A model generated the notes under the pieces. It saw only the letters and a list, made by a program, of their open reading frames with translations, was not told the origin of the DNA and did not search any database. The translations under genes and the position numbers were made by a program. Of a DNA stretch of 64,000 nucleotides, positions 11,247 through 24,210 are shown in pieces. Position 1 is the stretch's first letter. The number at the start of each line of letters is the position of its first letter. The DNA is from Rhytidiadelphus loreus (lineage: Eukaryota > Streptophyta > Bryopsida > Hypnales > Hylocomiaceae). Where the stretch lies: assembly GCA_947034895.1 (NCBI GenBank), contig OX344764.1:868001-932000 (forward strand). The letters are read 5' to 3'.

Positions 11247-12345
11247 GGCTTGATTCTGACCCACGTGTGGAGAAATCAACGGAAATACACGTATTTTTCT
11301 ACCCCCACTCCCATCTCTAAACGCAATTTCGGCCCCCCGCCATCCCAAAAACCGCCATTATAATGGAATACTGCCATTTTAACGAAATTGCCCATGACTA
11401 TAAATATCCTAGCTTGAGCAACAATGTGTTCAAAATTCTTTGATTTTCTTGAGTTCTAACCAAGTATAAAGCAACTCTTAGACCTTCCAAAGTAAGGCAT
11501 GTATTTGAAATTGTCGAGTTTGGTGATGTGGATGGTGAGCACGTTTTCGATGTGGATGGTAGCTTGGATGGAAGGGAGGGAGACCAAGGGGGTGAGTGAA
11601 AGGTTTGGAAAGAAATTGATTTCAGGGGTGGAAATGGGAGTTAAGTGGAAGAAATGGAGGAGAATTTGGAGAGAACCCATATTAGGAATTGGATGGAATT
11701 TTAGGATTTTGTGAGGCTTTTATGATGTGGGAATCACCTTGATGACATTGACCTCTGTGGAGTTTGTGCGATACATGTAAAGGAATAAAAATATAGTATG
11801 TATTAGAGTAGTGAGATTCTAATGTGATCAATAGTATTCAACGATTCTTGCCCTATATCAAATTCTATCATTGAGTGAATTAACTTAACCATAGCATCTA
11901 CTAAGAAAGCATCCCCAAGTTTTGAATTATAGATCAATGACTACTGAATCTTACAATCTGAACATTGATTTTGAACATTAACAATTTTAATTGGGTGCTT
12001 TTTTAGTGAATTTGAATGTTGGAAGTTGGATGCAACCAAAAGATAGAGACAAGGGAGAAGAGAAAAAAAAGGTAAATAATTCATACTAAATACTCATACT
12101 ATGGATTGTAGAGTAGGAACTTGATTATATGCAGAATCTACAATACAAACACAATAACAAACAAATGATGCGAGTACCATAACACAATAATCCTTGTCGA
12201 CATATGAAACGGCCACAACAATTTCACCAAAGTCCTCCTAAATAAATGTGTCGCCAACAAAAATGTCACAATCATCAAACCCATCCACTCCAACCTTGGA
12301 CTCGCTCGTAAGCGACAAAACTTGGTCACCGTTCCCGTACCCGGA
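11247..12345. other. AT-rich intergenic, no gene seen
   Basis: Low-complexity AT-rich sequence between the retrotransposon and the first RPL9 arm. Open frames at 11456-11714 on both strands overlap each other and show no domain. Any RPL9 copy 1 promoter sequence beyond the repeat arm would lie in the last part of this block. Confidence 0.5.
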
Positions 12346-13739
12346 GTTCCCCCGACGATCCCCGGAGGCGCCGAAGTTCCCCGCGCGGGGGGCTCAAAGT
12401 AGCGGCGGGAGAGGAAGTGAACCCTCTTTGCTTCTGTGCTGCCATCGCTGCGGCTGCGTCCTACATCGCCCTCCGCACGCTCGTTTGCTCGCTCGTCCGG
12501 CAGGCATCATGAAGACCATCTTGGCGACGAAGACCATGGATCTGCCCGAGGGCGTGAAGGTGGAAATCAAGGCCAAACAGATTAGGGTTACTGGCCCCCG
12601 GGGCGTGCTCACTCGCAACTTCAAGCACCTCAACCTCGACTTCCAGCTGCAAGAGGAAGGCCGCAAGCTCCAGGTCGATGCCTGGTTCGGCACCCGCAAG
12701 ACGATGGCCGCCATTCGCACCGCCATCAGCCACGTGAACAACCTCATCACCGGCGTCACCAAGGGGTACCGCTACAAGATGAGGTTCGTGTATGCGCATT
12801 TCCCAATCAACGCCAGCATTGGCGGCGACAAGAACAACATCGAGATCAGGAACTTCTTGGGCGAGAAGAAGGTGCGTCACTTTCGTTTCGCTTTCGCTCG
12901 GGGTCTCCTTTGGGTTTTTAGGGTTTTAGGGTTTCAGTGGGGTCTCTTTTGGGAGGTGGAGAATTCCGTGTCATGAGATGTCCAGCTCCCCATTGGTTCT
13001 TTTGCTCGCTGGATTTCAATTTTCTGTTGTAACTCCTGCAATTGCCACCCACGTCGGGTTCTTTCAACTGTACGCAGATAGGGTTACCCTACGCGTGGAT
13101 GACGCTGACCTCTGGTCTTCTGGAACGCCCTGGTCTTGGGTCCGGTAGTGTACTAGTCTCCATCACTATCTGTGACCTACCAAGCGAGGAGTTCGCAGTC
13201 CTGCCTTCCCTTGTTCCGGGGACTGGTGTCATGGCATGTAGTTGCTGAGCCTCACTCGTCCTTGATCCTGAAGGAGTCTGAATGTAATTGTCCTGGATTG
13301 TGCAGGTGCGCAGAGTGGATATGTTGCCGGGTGTGACCGTGACTCGATCGGAGAAGGTGAAGGACGAGCTTGTTTTGGATGGAAACGACATCGAGCTTGT
13401 GTCTAGGTCTTGTGCCCTCATCAACCAGGTATGTTGATCCGTCGTGTTTTCCCGATTCGTGTTTTGTTGGGCGTGAATGGTGTGGTTGTTTGCGTGGAGA
13501 TTTGAGGTGAGTGTAGCGCGATCTCTGCAGTTGGGTTGATATGAGCGAGAGCGATTCATTTTTTGAATATGATGTGAAGTGCATTTCGATGGTTGATACT
13601 GTTGGTGTTTTTATTTTTTTCCAGAAATGCCATGTGAAGAAGAAAGACATCAGGAAGTTTTTGGATGGCATTTACGTGAGTGACAAGGGAACCATTGATA
13701 CCGAGTGAAATGGCTCTACTTCCGCGTGCAACTCTTATT
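12346..13739 (+). repeat. Inverted repeat arm 1 (1394 bp) carrying RPL9
   Basis: Position x in this arm matches position 34627-x on the other strand. Every checked landmark keeps that sum without indels: ATG, splice sites, stop, antisense ORF ends, and an intron stretch read base by base. The outer (5') boundary at 12346 is sharp. The inner boundary is a substitution at 13740, followed by about 25 bp of near identity and then weaker similarity. Confidence 0.93.
12509..13708 (+). CDS. RPL9: 60S ribosomal protein L9 (uL6), copy 1, three exons
   Basis: Exons are 12509-12871, 13306-13428 and 13625-13708, all joined in phase 0 by GT-AG introns (AAG|GTGCGT...TGCAG; CAG|GTATGT...CCAG). They give 189 residues from [10 protein letters not shown] to DKGTIDTE. 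Family landmarks are [57 protein letters not shown] and [15 protein letters not shown]. The length is close to that of other plant L9 proteins (about 190-195). uL6 sits in the large subunit near the factor-binding region and is a core translation protein. The frame is intact and conserved positions look normal, so it is probably functional. The shared arm begins only 163 bp upstream of the ATG, so the two copies should have different distal promoters. Confidence 0.96.
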
Positions 13740-16225
13740 CTATATAAAAGTGAAGTCTGGTTTCGGCGAATAATGTCGTCTTGGAGAGTCTGGGGACTTG
13801 GGTGTCGCCACTGGTTGTATTTGCAGCTTTTGTTGAGCTTCTGGAGTGTAATCGTTAGAGTCCATTTGCAGCTGAATCACTAAAATAGGAATGCCCATTT
13901 TGGGGTTTGGGGCTCCTTTTGTTGAGCCTTAGGATGTTTCTTATGGTATCTGAAAACTTAGGTCTTCTCTCAAGAGTTTCTCTTTTCATTTCTAGTTGCT
14001 AGCCAATTACGGGTTAGGGCCTCTTATTAGCCTTACATTGACATAGCTCGTTTAGATTGACTAAAGAATATCTATGAGGGTCTTTCAATTCATCGATGGT
14101 TTGGTAGTGAGGTTTCTATTCCATTGGAACATGAATTCATGAGGTGTAAATCTTTCGATGATACGGAAACATTGTACTGCTTTTGCTTATATCTCTGAAT
14201 TCGTTAGTTATATTCGTTAAGCCGGCCCAGCAGGGGTCGAGGAGAGCGCTGACTGAGAAAACCCAGGATGGGACGGAACTTGAATGGAATCCGGTCAAAA
14301 TTTTACTGAAATTGACTGGGGGATAACCGAGACAGGGTTTGAGCAATTCCATTTTCGTTATTTGTAACCATTTGGTCCGCTTTATGAACTTTTCCAGTCC
14401 CATTTCTCTATCATTTTTGTACTGTCGAGAGCTCGCACCACTGAAGCAGTTCAATATCACTTTTGAAAATTTTCCCACTCCTGCTGAGTGAATCGAAGTA
14501 TCTGTAAAAGTCTCATTTTCCACATTTAGTAAGCTCTTCATCCCCAGAAAATATGCATTTCTATATGGTCAAATGACTTAAATATTTTAAATACAAACTA
14601 CAATATACCTATTTCAAATAGAAGGTTAACCCCTAAATATTTGGAAGAATATTTTGGAATTCATATATAAATAAAAGTTGCAGGTTTTGTGTTATAGATT
14701 CCATCCGTACGGTTAGATTCACTAGTGCTATCACCAATATTTTTTTATATATTTTGAAAGAGAAATTTCAGAATTCCTTCTAAATTCAATTAAAAGCAAA
14801 ATGTTAACATTTTTGGAGTAAAATTTGTTGGAATGCATTTGAAATGAGGTTCTCTTGACATGGTGATTTTTTGAAAGTTTTGTGTTCTTGAAATCTATGA
14901 CCTCGTTTTTTGCAGATCCAATTTTGAACTAGAGTCAATACAATTTTGGCTTGGTAAACCACTTGACATTCTTCCACATTTGTAGTTTTAGAAAAATATT
15001 TATTCAAACAACACCAAATTCAACCATTATATAGGATAAGAATTTGATAAAGTATCTCCACGAATTTGGATGACTTTCATCCAAGAAGAATGAGGAAGAA
15101 CCAAGAGTTTCAATCTATAGAAATTGGACATTGGAGCGCTTAGGGGGTTAAGAAAGTCACTTACCTCACTACCTCCATCACTTACCTCCATAGCATGTTA
15201 TACTGCGAAAAATGATCTAGATGGTCCAAAGGGATGTGAAGCTACTCTTGGTGATGGTCAAGTGGTAGGAATTTTTGATGGAATCCATAAGCTTTCTAGT
15301 TCAATTCCCCACCCCAAGCTGACATTGCTTATTTGGGGTTTCTTTGTATTGGTGCATGTGGAAGGGGTTTGTTCTTCCACTTGTTCCTAATGGGGATATC
15401 CAAGTGTTGTCGTGGTTGAATGTTGTTTTGTCAATCCCATTGTTAATCTTAGTGGTACATGTATTTCAAAACTTTCATGACAAATTTTATGCATCAAATA
15501 TTTTAATGATTTAATTGTATTGAAGTTCACATAATCTAGATACTTGAAGTACTTTGAGGGAAATTTTTTGAAGAGTAATTGACAATTCCTTACAAAGTGA
15601 TTCTTGGAGAATTTTCAATGATTTTTTTTCTTTACAAAGTGATTCTTTTAGAGAATTTTCAATGATTTTTTGGAATCCAATTTTTGTAGAACATACAATG
15701 CCTTGCAAAGGATTATTCAACTAACCACTACTTACAAGAGTTTCATGGTTACGACCATGGTATGTATAATGGAAAATATGGAAATTTATGAGACCTTCGG
15801 GATAGTCATTTTTTCAAAAACAAGAATATTCAAATTAGAAATACCACAATGTAGTTATGTAGTTATAAACATGTACAGTACTCAAAAGAAATGTTAAAAA
15901 CATACTATCCTACCATTCAAAGATTTTGCATAATATAGAATAGAATTGTCATTTTTTGTCTTGCATAATTGAAATTCAATTTTTGTGCAAATCCATCAAG
16001 CATATCAAATTTTGATTTAAAAAAAGAACTCCATTTTTGGTAAATTGTTTTATTTAATATTCATGATTTTACATGATAATTGATTGAAAAACATTCATTT
16101 GGTGATGAATTTCTTTAAATTGCTTGCATAGATATGTAGGAAACATTCATATGTGCATCTTTTATATTAACCCCTAAATGCCCAAGGCATGTTTTGAGCC
16201 TCTTGGAATTTGCTCTAAATTGAAC
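13740..16225. other. AT-rich spacer, no gene seen
   Basis: The first part (to about 13.9 kb) is the 3' flank of RPL9 copy 1 and shows decayed similarity to the flank of copy 2. The rest is AT-rich and has no recognisable domain. Open frames at 14137-14541, 15124-15390 and 15670-15897 have no supporting features. Confidence 0.5.
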
Positions 16226-16336
16226 AAAAAGTCAACATTTTGATAAGTTGAATCAATTTTTTTTGAATTGTAACCTTACAAAAAAAGTCAACATTTTGAT
16301 AAGTTGAATCAATTTTTTTTGAATTGTAACATTACA
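16226..16336 (+). repeat. Tandem duplication, 56-bp unit
   Basis: Two adjacent copies of a unit containing AAAAAGTCAACATTTTGATA, GAATCAATTTTTTTTGAATT and GTAAC(C/A)TTACA, differing by about two changes. Probably a recent slippage or unequal exchange event. Confidence 0.9.
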
Positions 16337-16899
16337 AATTCAATTTAGACATGTTAAAGATCACATAGGAAAAGAAACCACAACAATATCATTTAAGGAT
16401 TGAAAGATTATAATGTTTGATTATGAGGGTGTTAAAACTATGAAAATCTTTGAGCTCTCTTTTTGCATGTCAAACCTAAAAAATTGGTCACCAAAAAAAT
16501 ATGAGGTTGAAGGGCCTAACAAGGATAACCCCAATTAATTTATGGCTTTTGAAAATCTACTCTACAATTTTTTTAAATGAATTTCTAAAGTGATTTTTCT
16601 TCAAGATCTATTGTATTTGAGGCTCATTTCCAAGAGTCCTCAACACTACGGAAAGTCAAGATTGCAATGGGTACCCTTGCACTAAATCTTAAATAGAAAA
16701 ATCATAATCATTCATTTTCAAAATCGGATTATTGATGCTAAAACTAGACTTCAAAAAGAACCTTTCAAAAATATAAACTACTAAAAATAGTAATTTGGTA
16801 AGGTTTTATTTAACTTCAAAGTTTTTTCAACACCACATTTTGATGCCTCGGTCATTTAAGGTTTAAAGAAAACATCCATTTGTTTTTTTATCGGAGTTG

Positions 16900-19342
16900 T
16901 AGAGTTTTTAATATCGGTTTGCATTGGGGCCAACGTCTGTTCCAGTAATGGAAGCGCCTTTTCGGAAGCCATGCGGGCTTTCCTGGATTTCTTGAAACCT
17001 GCATCGATCTCGAGTGTTTTTGAGTCAAAACTGAGCTTTATCGTATTGTCGTCCTTCGTTAGGGTAAATCATCACACATCGCCCATTGACAAGCCCACGC
17101 ACTAGCGTCCCGATCGGAACTCAACTCATTCATAATACTTTCTTGCTTCGGTCCCGCACCGCAAGAATTCTGCAATTGGTCAATTGATGTAATCAGGCAT
17201 GCGAATGACTCAGAAATCATGGCCGCAACTAGCTAATGGATTGCTCCCTCCAAAGAGATATGGCTAACCTTGGGGATTACTTAAGCCAGGACATTGATCT
17301 AGGAATTTGTAACCTGAATTCGTGAATGATATATCTCGGTGACAAGGTGTAGTGTTCTCTGGCATTTCGAATTGCATCAGAGAACAAACTCTTCAGGTTT
17401 GAAAATTCAGTTTCGTGAAAACCATTCCAACTATTTGCACCAGTCTCACGAGAGCGGTATGCTTCTGATTATGAAGATGCTCGTCAATAAATTCAGGCTC
17501 CGTGTATCTCGATCAAGAGGCCGGGTTCTAGTAGACTGAACAATAATATAAAAGATTCATCGCAACACAAGAAAGCTGGACGTGCGGTGGTTCAGTTACG
17601 TGACATCACTTGCAAAGTGTGCATGTATTTCCGAAAAACGGTGAAGGTTACCACGAACATGAAGAAGTCGAATCTTAATGATTTTGTTTACAGCGACGTT
17701 CGAAGTTCCTCCTGTCAATCTTTCCTCTCGGACGACAGTACAATATCGTTATTGAAACTGAAGGAAGTTTGACCCGATCACACATTCACACAGTCATGGT
17801 GGATTGTGGTTGGAAAGAAGTGCCATTGAACAACAGAAGTCAGGGCTTCTTCCGATCGGAAGTAATCCAACAAGAGTGAGGTCAAGTGCTAATAATTGAT
17901 CGAATTATCGGACCACGACCTACGAAACCAATTTTGGAGAGGGAAACTTAAGAATTAGGAGCTTTACATACTCATTTTCGATCTGACTTCGAATATGGAG
18001 GTCGAGGCTTCGATCAAGACTAATGGGTTGGCAATTTACAACCGAAGAAGTGATGTAAGGAATTGAGATCGCAGCGATCGAGGCAACAAGGTTAAGGCAA
18101 CAAACGAACTCTTCGATTCTCGACCTACGCCAAAACAGGCAGTAGTAAGACAGCTTTGAATGCTTGGATCTGACCCATAAGCCGTTCTTCAGGCACCATG
18201 CTTTATGCCCACGCCATGCCCTAACAATTGCATACTGCCAGTTCTTTCACAAAGTCGTCTTCCAGCAAGTTGGCGTGGGCTTGAAATTTTGTCAATGTTA
18301 GGACTAATCATCACCTAAATGCCCAGGGCCTTTTGGGGTTTAAGAACACCATTGCTTTTGAATCAATTTCCACTGAGCCATTGACTACTTTTGCAAACCC
18401 CACGACACTTCTGATAATCTGATTTTCCAATGTATAGATCTTCGCGTCCTGCCTCTTGGTTTGTCCGCGACAAATTCGGAAAATCTATTATCCTTAGAAC
18501 AGAATCATCTACAGAACCCTGGCCTGCAGTGTGAATCTCAATATTTGAGTTTTTTCTCTAACTATGACTCAAGTGAATTCAAATGTCCAACGGTCTCTTG
18601 GAAGTTGATTTGCTGATTTTCGTGCTGATGGCAATGTCTGAATTCATGGTCTACGTATTTCGCAGCACAAAGGGACCGTATAAAAATCCCTCTCGAAAGC
18701 AAAGAAGGTGCGTCTGTAACTCTGCTCATTCACGTGAGAAAGCAAAGCAACCATATCGCAAATGCGGAGATGCACGATTGAGTTCTGATGAGGACAGAAG
18801 CGACGAAGATAAGAATGGGTCTAAGAGGAAGTCAAGCGCAGTCTACGATTCTGTCATCGCTTCAACTCCTCCATCCTGCAAGGAAGACAGTTTGGCATCA
18901 CCTTCCGAGCTTTAGGAAGACACTAACAGACACCAATGTCAGAGGGGATAGACACGCGCATTTGGTAAGAGCTCTGTGTGTGCAACCTTCACAGGGATCC
19001 TCAGAGGTATATATACAGAGCTAGGATATGTGTGTATGCAAAAATGGAGTCGATCTGAAGAGTCCCCTGTTCGTGGTGCAGGAGTTCCTGGAGACTTTTG
19101 CCGAAAGCATGCCAACCGCATTCGGACTGTGGTCAAGCTGCAAGGGATACATGAACAGTCACCTGAGAGAACAATGGCTTGCGTCACCAGCTTTGACAAG
19201 CACATTCGACACTACTTCAGAGCTGAGTGGCGGGCTTTCGTCACTGAAAATCATCTTCACGTTGGGCAACAGCTTCTCATTACTCTCTCAGCCGACTCTT
19301 TCTTCGTCGTCCGAGAACGAAGTGCATTGTAACTGGGCATAG
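16900..19342 (+). other. Less AT-rich block with unassigned open frames
   Basis: Base composition shifts upward near 16.9 kb and open frames appear at 17339-17539, 17587-17772, 18583-18915 and 19028-19342. The 18583 frame has a basic and acidic Ser-rich stretch (RLSSDEDRSDEDKNGSKRK) and a possible donor, AAG|GTGCGT, near 18709. These could be exons of a gene or relics of one. I recognise no family, and no exon chain can be defended. Confidence 0.25.
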
Positions 19343-20887
19343 CCCGAAATCATAGTCATCATCCATTCTTGATAGAAATGGCAATGCCCAAAGGAAAGTC
19401 GATATCAAAGAATTCGAAAGCTTTGGGTGAGGCAGGGTGGAACCAAGTGTCCTTGAGCACCATCAAGCGTGATGACAGACAAGGTAATCCGCTTAGCTGG
19501 AGCTGCTAGATACAGCACTTTGGGAATTTTGTATTAATTCCAAGAAGCTTAGTAAATGCGGCTTGTTATCAACATGTTTCTTAAGCCTCGACCTGGTCCC
19601 TTTTATTAAGTAGTTCTGCCAGATTAACAATATTTGCTTGGCTAAGAGTCCAGTGTATCCAGATACGGTCAACTTCTGGCACCATGTGAATTCTTGTGTC
19701 ATTTGCGTTTTTAGATTCTTAACTGCTGGGCTTAAAGGACAAATTTTTCCACGTCAATTAGCCGCAAAAGGCAGTGATCATATCACAGGTGGTGATTTGT
19801 AAATCCATGGGCGACATCTAGACAATTGAATTGCACTGCAAAGCTAGATCCAAGCCATGCTTAACCCTTCAATGTAGAGGACATTTGACGTCCAATGGAT
19901 GATACAAAATCCTTCATTACAGAAAATTTTAAGCCTCTGGAAGGTTGCTCCAAAGTGATCAAACAAACTTTTGTTTTCAAAGTAGTCCCTGGCCGGAATC
20001 TAGCTGCAAGGAAATGTCACCTTGGGTGAATATCACTGAAACAATCAGCCCAGCGACTAAATTTTTTTTTTTTTCAGAATTTTTTTTTTTTTAACTGGGC
20101 TCCTGTGCCACTGGCAACATTGAAAACTGCAAGTTTTTTTAAGGGTTAAGTTGTGAAAACTTTTATTTTGACATTATGTTAAGAAAGTTGTGGCGTTGAT
20201 TTTCCTCGAAAGAAGACATGCACATGTATTAGTTTAGAACGTCATATTGTTGCTCTAGCTTGCACTCAGAGGCAAGCAAAGACTGCCGAAATATAATATT
20301 TTAAAACCTCTCACCAGTCTGAACTTTCGACTTAATACTTTCCAGACGTCTTTCTGGAGCCATACAATTTCTTTGAAGAGGATGAATTCTCAGTGATCTT
20401 AGGCTATGTCCAACGACATGCGCTCTGATAGCGCACGACGAAGAACGAGTCTTCAGTTTTATGCAGGATGCACTTGCATGCAATGCTCTTCGATGGATAT
20501 AACGATACTAAATTTGGAACCGTTTCGAATTACACTTTCACAATGTGCTAAATAAAACTTGTACGGAGCGTTTTTAACACAATAGCAAACATTTTTCTAG
20601 GATGGAGGGAATACACCACATGTAGATTGCAACGCACTTCCAAAATTAAAAAACCGTTACGAAATTGCTTCGGCAGATAATGGGCACCAGAAACATCACT
20701 TTCAGAATCAACAATCATCAAACAAAGGGTACTCACAAACCAAAGAGTTCAAACTAACAACACAGCACAAAACAAAACAAATGAACCAAACTTTCGACCA
20801 GTCTCAACAAATCAAACATTGCACCACTGTTCTCAGACAACTGAGCCATCAGAATTACTCGGCGAACCAGTCTTCACTTTTATATAA
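19343..20887. other. Spacer beside RPL9 copy 2, no gene seen
   Basis: AT-rich, including two T-runs at about 20060-20095. The last part, to 20887, is the diverged 3' flank of RPL9 copy 2. No coding signal recognised. Confidence 0.5.
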
Positions 20888-22281
20888 AATAAGAGTTGCA
20901 CGCGGAAGTAGAGCCATTTCACTCGGTATCAATGGTTCCCTTGTCACTCACGTAAATGCCATCCAAAAACTTCCTGATGTCTTTCTTCTTCACATGGCAT
21001 TTCTGGAAAAAAATAAAAACACCAACAGTATCAACCATCGAAATGCACTTCACATCATATTCAAAAAATGAATCGCTCTCGCTCATATCAACCCAACTGC
21101 AGAGATCGCGCTACACTCACCTCAAATCTCCACGCAAACAACCACACCATTCACGCCCAACAAAACACGAATCGGGAAAACACGACGGATCAACATACCT
21201 GGTTGATGAGGGCACAAGACCTAGACACAAGCTCGATGTCGTTTCCATCCAAAACAAGCTCGTCCTTCACCTTCTCCGATCGAGTCACGGTCACACCCGG
21301 CAACATATCCACTCTGCGCACCTGCACAATCCAGGACAATTACATTCAGACTCCTTCAGGATCAAGGACGAGTGAGGCTCAGCAACTACATGCCATGACA
21401 CCAGTCCCCGGAACAAGGGAAGGCAGGACTGCGAACTCCTCGCTTGGTAGGTCACAGATAGTGATGGAGACTAGTACACTACCGGACCCAAGACCAGGGC
21501 GTTCCAGAAGACCAGAGGTCAGCGTCATCCACGCGTAGGGTAACCCTATCTGCGTACAGTTGAAAGAACCCGACGTGGGTGGCAATTGCAGGAGTTACAA
21601 CAGAAAATTGAAATCCAGCGAGCAAAAGAACCAATGGGGAGCTGGACATCTCATGACACGGAATTCTCCACCTCCCAAAAGAGACCCCACTGAAACCCTA
21701 AAACCCTAAAAACCCAAAGGAGACCCCGAGCGAAAGCGAAACGAAAGTGACGCACCTTCTTCTCGCCCAAGAAGTTCCTGATCTCGATGTTGTTCTTGTC
21801 GCCGCCAATGCTGGCGTTGATTGGGAAATGCGCATACACGAACCTCATCTTGTAGCGGTACCCCTTGGTGACGCCGGTGATGAGGTTGTTCACGTGGCTG
21901 ATGGCGGTGCGAATGGCGGCCATCGTCTTGCGGGTGCCGAACCAGGCATCGACCTGGAGCTTGCGGCCTTCCTCTTGCAGCTGGAAGTCGAGGTTGAGGT
22001 GCTTGAAGTTGCGAGTGAGCACGCCCCGGGGGCCAGTAACCCTAATCTGTTTGGCCTTGATTTCCACCTTCACGCCCTCGGGCAGATCCATGGTCTTCGT
22101 CGCCAAGATGGTCTTCATGATGCCTGCCGGACGAGCGAGCAAACGAGCGTGCGGAGGGCGATGTAGGACGCAGCCGCAGCGATGGCAGCACAGAAGCAAA
22201 GAGGGTTCACTTCCTCTCCCGCCGCTACTTTGAGCCCCCCGCGCGGGGAACTTCGGCGCCTCCGGGGATCGTCGGGGGAAC
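20888..22281 (-). repeat. Inverted repeat arm 2 (1394 bp) carrying RPL9
   Basis: Exact reverse complement of 12346-13739 as far as compared (coordinates sum to 34627), introns included. The outer edge at 22281/22282 is sharp, and sequence beyond it does not match the flank of arm 1. Confidence 0.93.
20919..22118 (-). CDS. RPL9: 60S ribosomal protein L9 (uL6), copy 2, three exons
   Basis: Exons are 22118-21756, 21321-21199 and 21002-20919 on the minus strand. They encode the same 189 residues as copy 1, with identical introns. Start, splice sites and TGA stop are all preserved. Transcription converges on copy 1 across the 7.1-kb spacer (tail-to-tail). Because 5' sequence differs from copy 1 beyond 163 bp upstream of the ATG, expression could differ. 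With no difference between the copies, expression data would not separate them unless UTRs are covered. Confidence 0.96.
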
Positions 22282-23714
22282 ACAGTGGAACGCAGGGAAT
22301 GTATTGCACTACCGTATCCAGGCGCGTTTTGAGAATTTCTACAGTAAAAGTTAGTCTAAATAAAAAAGGCTTTCTTCTTCCGCCAATGAATGACAAAGAA
22401 TCTCTGAGAAGTGTAACTATTCATCCTCCAAATTTTGTGTGAAAAGGGAACGTATAGTAGTTTGACTTCCAATGAGTATTTTTGCATTTTCTTAAGCCAA
22501 CAATTCACACAGTTCCAAAACAACTGATTTGCAGCCAAGGTGAACTGACCCCCTCATTGTCCTGTTTTATCCTTGGGGAAAACAGTGTGGAATTTTTTTA
22601 TTTGCAATCAGATGATAAAATTTCCAAATTCTAAATTCAGATTTGCAATCAATGGCCCTTACTTAGCTATGGAGGTGTAGAAATTAGAAAAATCACAACA
22701 AAAATGAGGAGACTTATTTTCACATAAGGGGGTCAATTCACCTTGGCCCTGATTTAAATGATGACCAACTTGTTGATTAAGGGTTAAACTTATATAGCAT
22801 CACAAGGGTCAAATCTTGCAATTCTTGCTTTTCAATCATATATTACAAATTTAAGACAAAATGAATGCACTTTCTTCTTCCTAGAGTCATGTAGGCCTTA
22901 GCAAGTTAGCAATATTAGAAGAGATTTCAGGCTAGGGGAAGGCCATTTCAGGCATATTCCCTTGGTTGTGAACCAGAGGTACGTAATTAGAATAATTTAA
23001 TTTTTTTAAATTAATTTTTAAATATTAAATAATTAAATTATAATTAAAAAATAATTAAATATTAAAATCTGATGTGGCCGATCACGTCAGACTGTGCATG
23101 TGGCTGAGTTCACAAAGTTAGGGAACTCAGAGAACTCGCGGTCATCTACAATAGTTGAATTTCCCTTTATGCATGATTTTGAAATTGATCTTGTCTGAAT
23201 GGTACGGTATGCCTTCTAATTTACCATACAAGATCAACTTTCCCTCCAATTGAATAAAAGATATCCTCCAATTGGAAGTTTTGTAAACAATAATGCACTT
23301 TCGTCTGAACATTATAAGAATCACATCTAATAAAAGAGAGAGACCATGGGAAATCCACCCTCCAATTCTGTAAAATAGATGTTTGTTTAACCTCTTAGCA
23401 CTCCAATGTCCAAATTCTAAACAAGGAAGAAAGAGGTTCCAAGGACTTTCAATAGAGACCATAGATCTCATTTATCCACACCAATGTTTGACTTCTATTT
23501 TTTTTTTAACTTTTGGTATGATGAAATTTTGGCAAATAATATGCATTTATAAAGGATTTAAGAAAGGATTCATGTGTTATGCAATTAATTCTGACCAATA
23601 TGACATGAAGGTGGGAACACACAAAACTGTCCATGGTGGGAAACCCACCATTCCTAACAACTAGACTTCTATTCAAAGTTGGTCTCCAAAAGTGCAACTA
23701 CCCCCTAAAGCAGC
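22282..23714. other. AT-rich intergenic, no gene seen
   Basis: No domain recognised. At about 22990-23065 a run made only of AATTAAATTA-type words is strongly self-complementary and may be a short foldback. Open frames at 23142-23697 overlap on both strands and are unsupported. Confidence 0.45.
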
Positions 23715-23775
23715 GGTGCTAGATTGTGAGCCTGCGAGCATGAGCCCAAGAGCGGTGAGCAGGGATAATGTGAGC
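23715..23775 (+). repeat. Transposase-side end of element A
   Basis: GGTGCTAG is followed by repeated TGAGCCTG, CGAGC, TGAGCC and GTGAGC words. On the opposite strand, element B ends with GATGCTAGC followed by GCGAGC, GAGCC and GTGAGC words. A matching phrase CCTATTAC(C/T)GTGGA lies further in on both. Confidence 0.45.
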
Positions 23776-24210
23776 GGTGAATTCAGAATTAGAAAAATCA
23801 GAAGAAAGGACAATTTTGGGCTCCAAATAGACAATATTTTCTAAAATTTGTGGTCAAACTCTACTTTTTGGATTTAGGGTGCCTATTACTGTGGACCTAT
23901 AACCGTGGAAGTATTTAGGTGTAGCGATTACTACAGACATATTACTAGGGACTTATTATCATGGTTTAGGGTGAATATTTGTAGAATTTTTTATTGGAGC
24001 TATGAATTCAAATAATAGAGTACACATTATAAAGACGAAGCACAAGAATATATTAAAACCGATATTGATATTGTAAATAGTTTGTACTGAGTACATTTCC
24101 AAATTATAGTATTCACCCAAACAGAAAGTGATAATGTTGAAGCTATATTTCTAATTTCAGTCTACAATTTCAAAATTTGAAATATCAATCACTGAAGTAC
24201 TATTGGTCTT

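Noticed and set aside
12394..12880. Long antisense ORFs in the RPL9 arms (also 21747-22233 and 20956-21538)
   Set aside because: They are shadows of GC-rich RPL9 exons and introns and show no domain of their own. The L9 reading is unambiguous.
18783..18820. Possible hammerhead ribozyme core (CTGATGAG followed by GAAGCGACGAAG)
   Set aside because: The second conserved box should be GAAA closed by a helix and cleavage site. Here it reads CGACGAAG with no pairing arms, and the stretch also reads as an acidic coding segment.
12346..22281. RPL9 inverted pair as a transposon with terminal inverted repeats
   Set aside because: No target duplication is visible at the outer ends (GGA before 12346, TGT on the opposite flank), and the arms are ordinary gene sequence.
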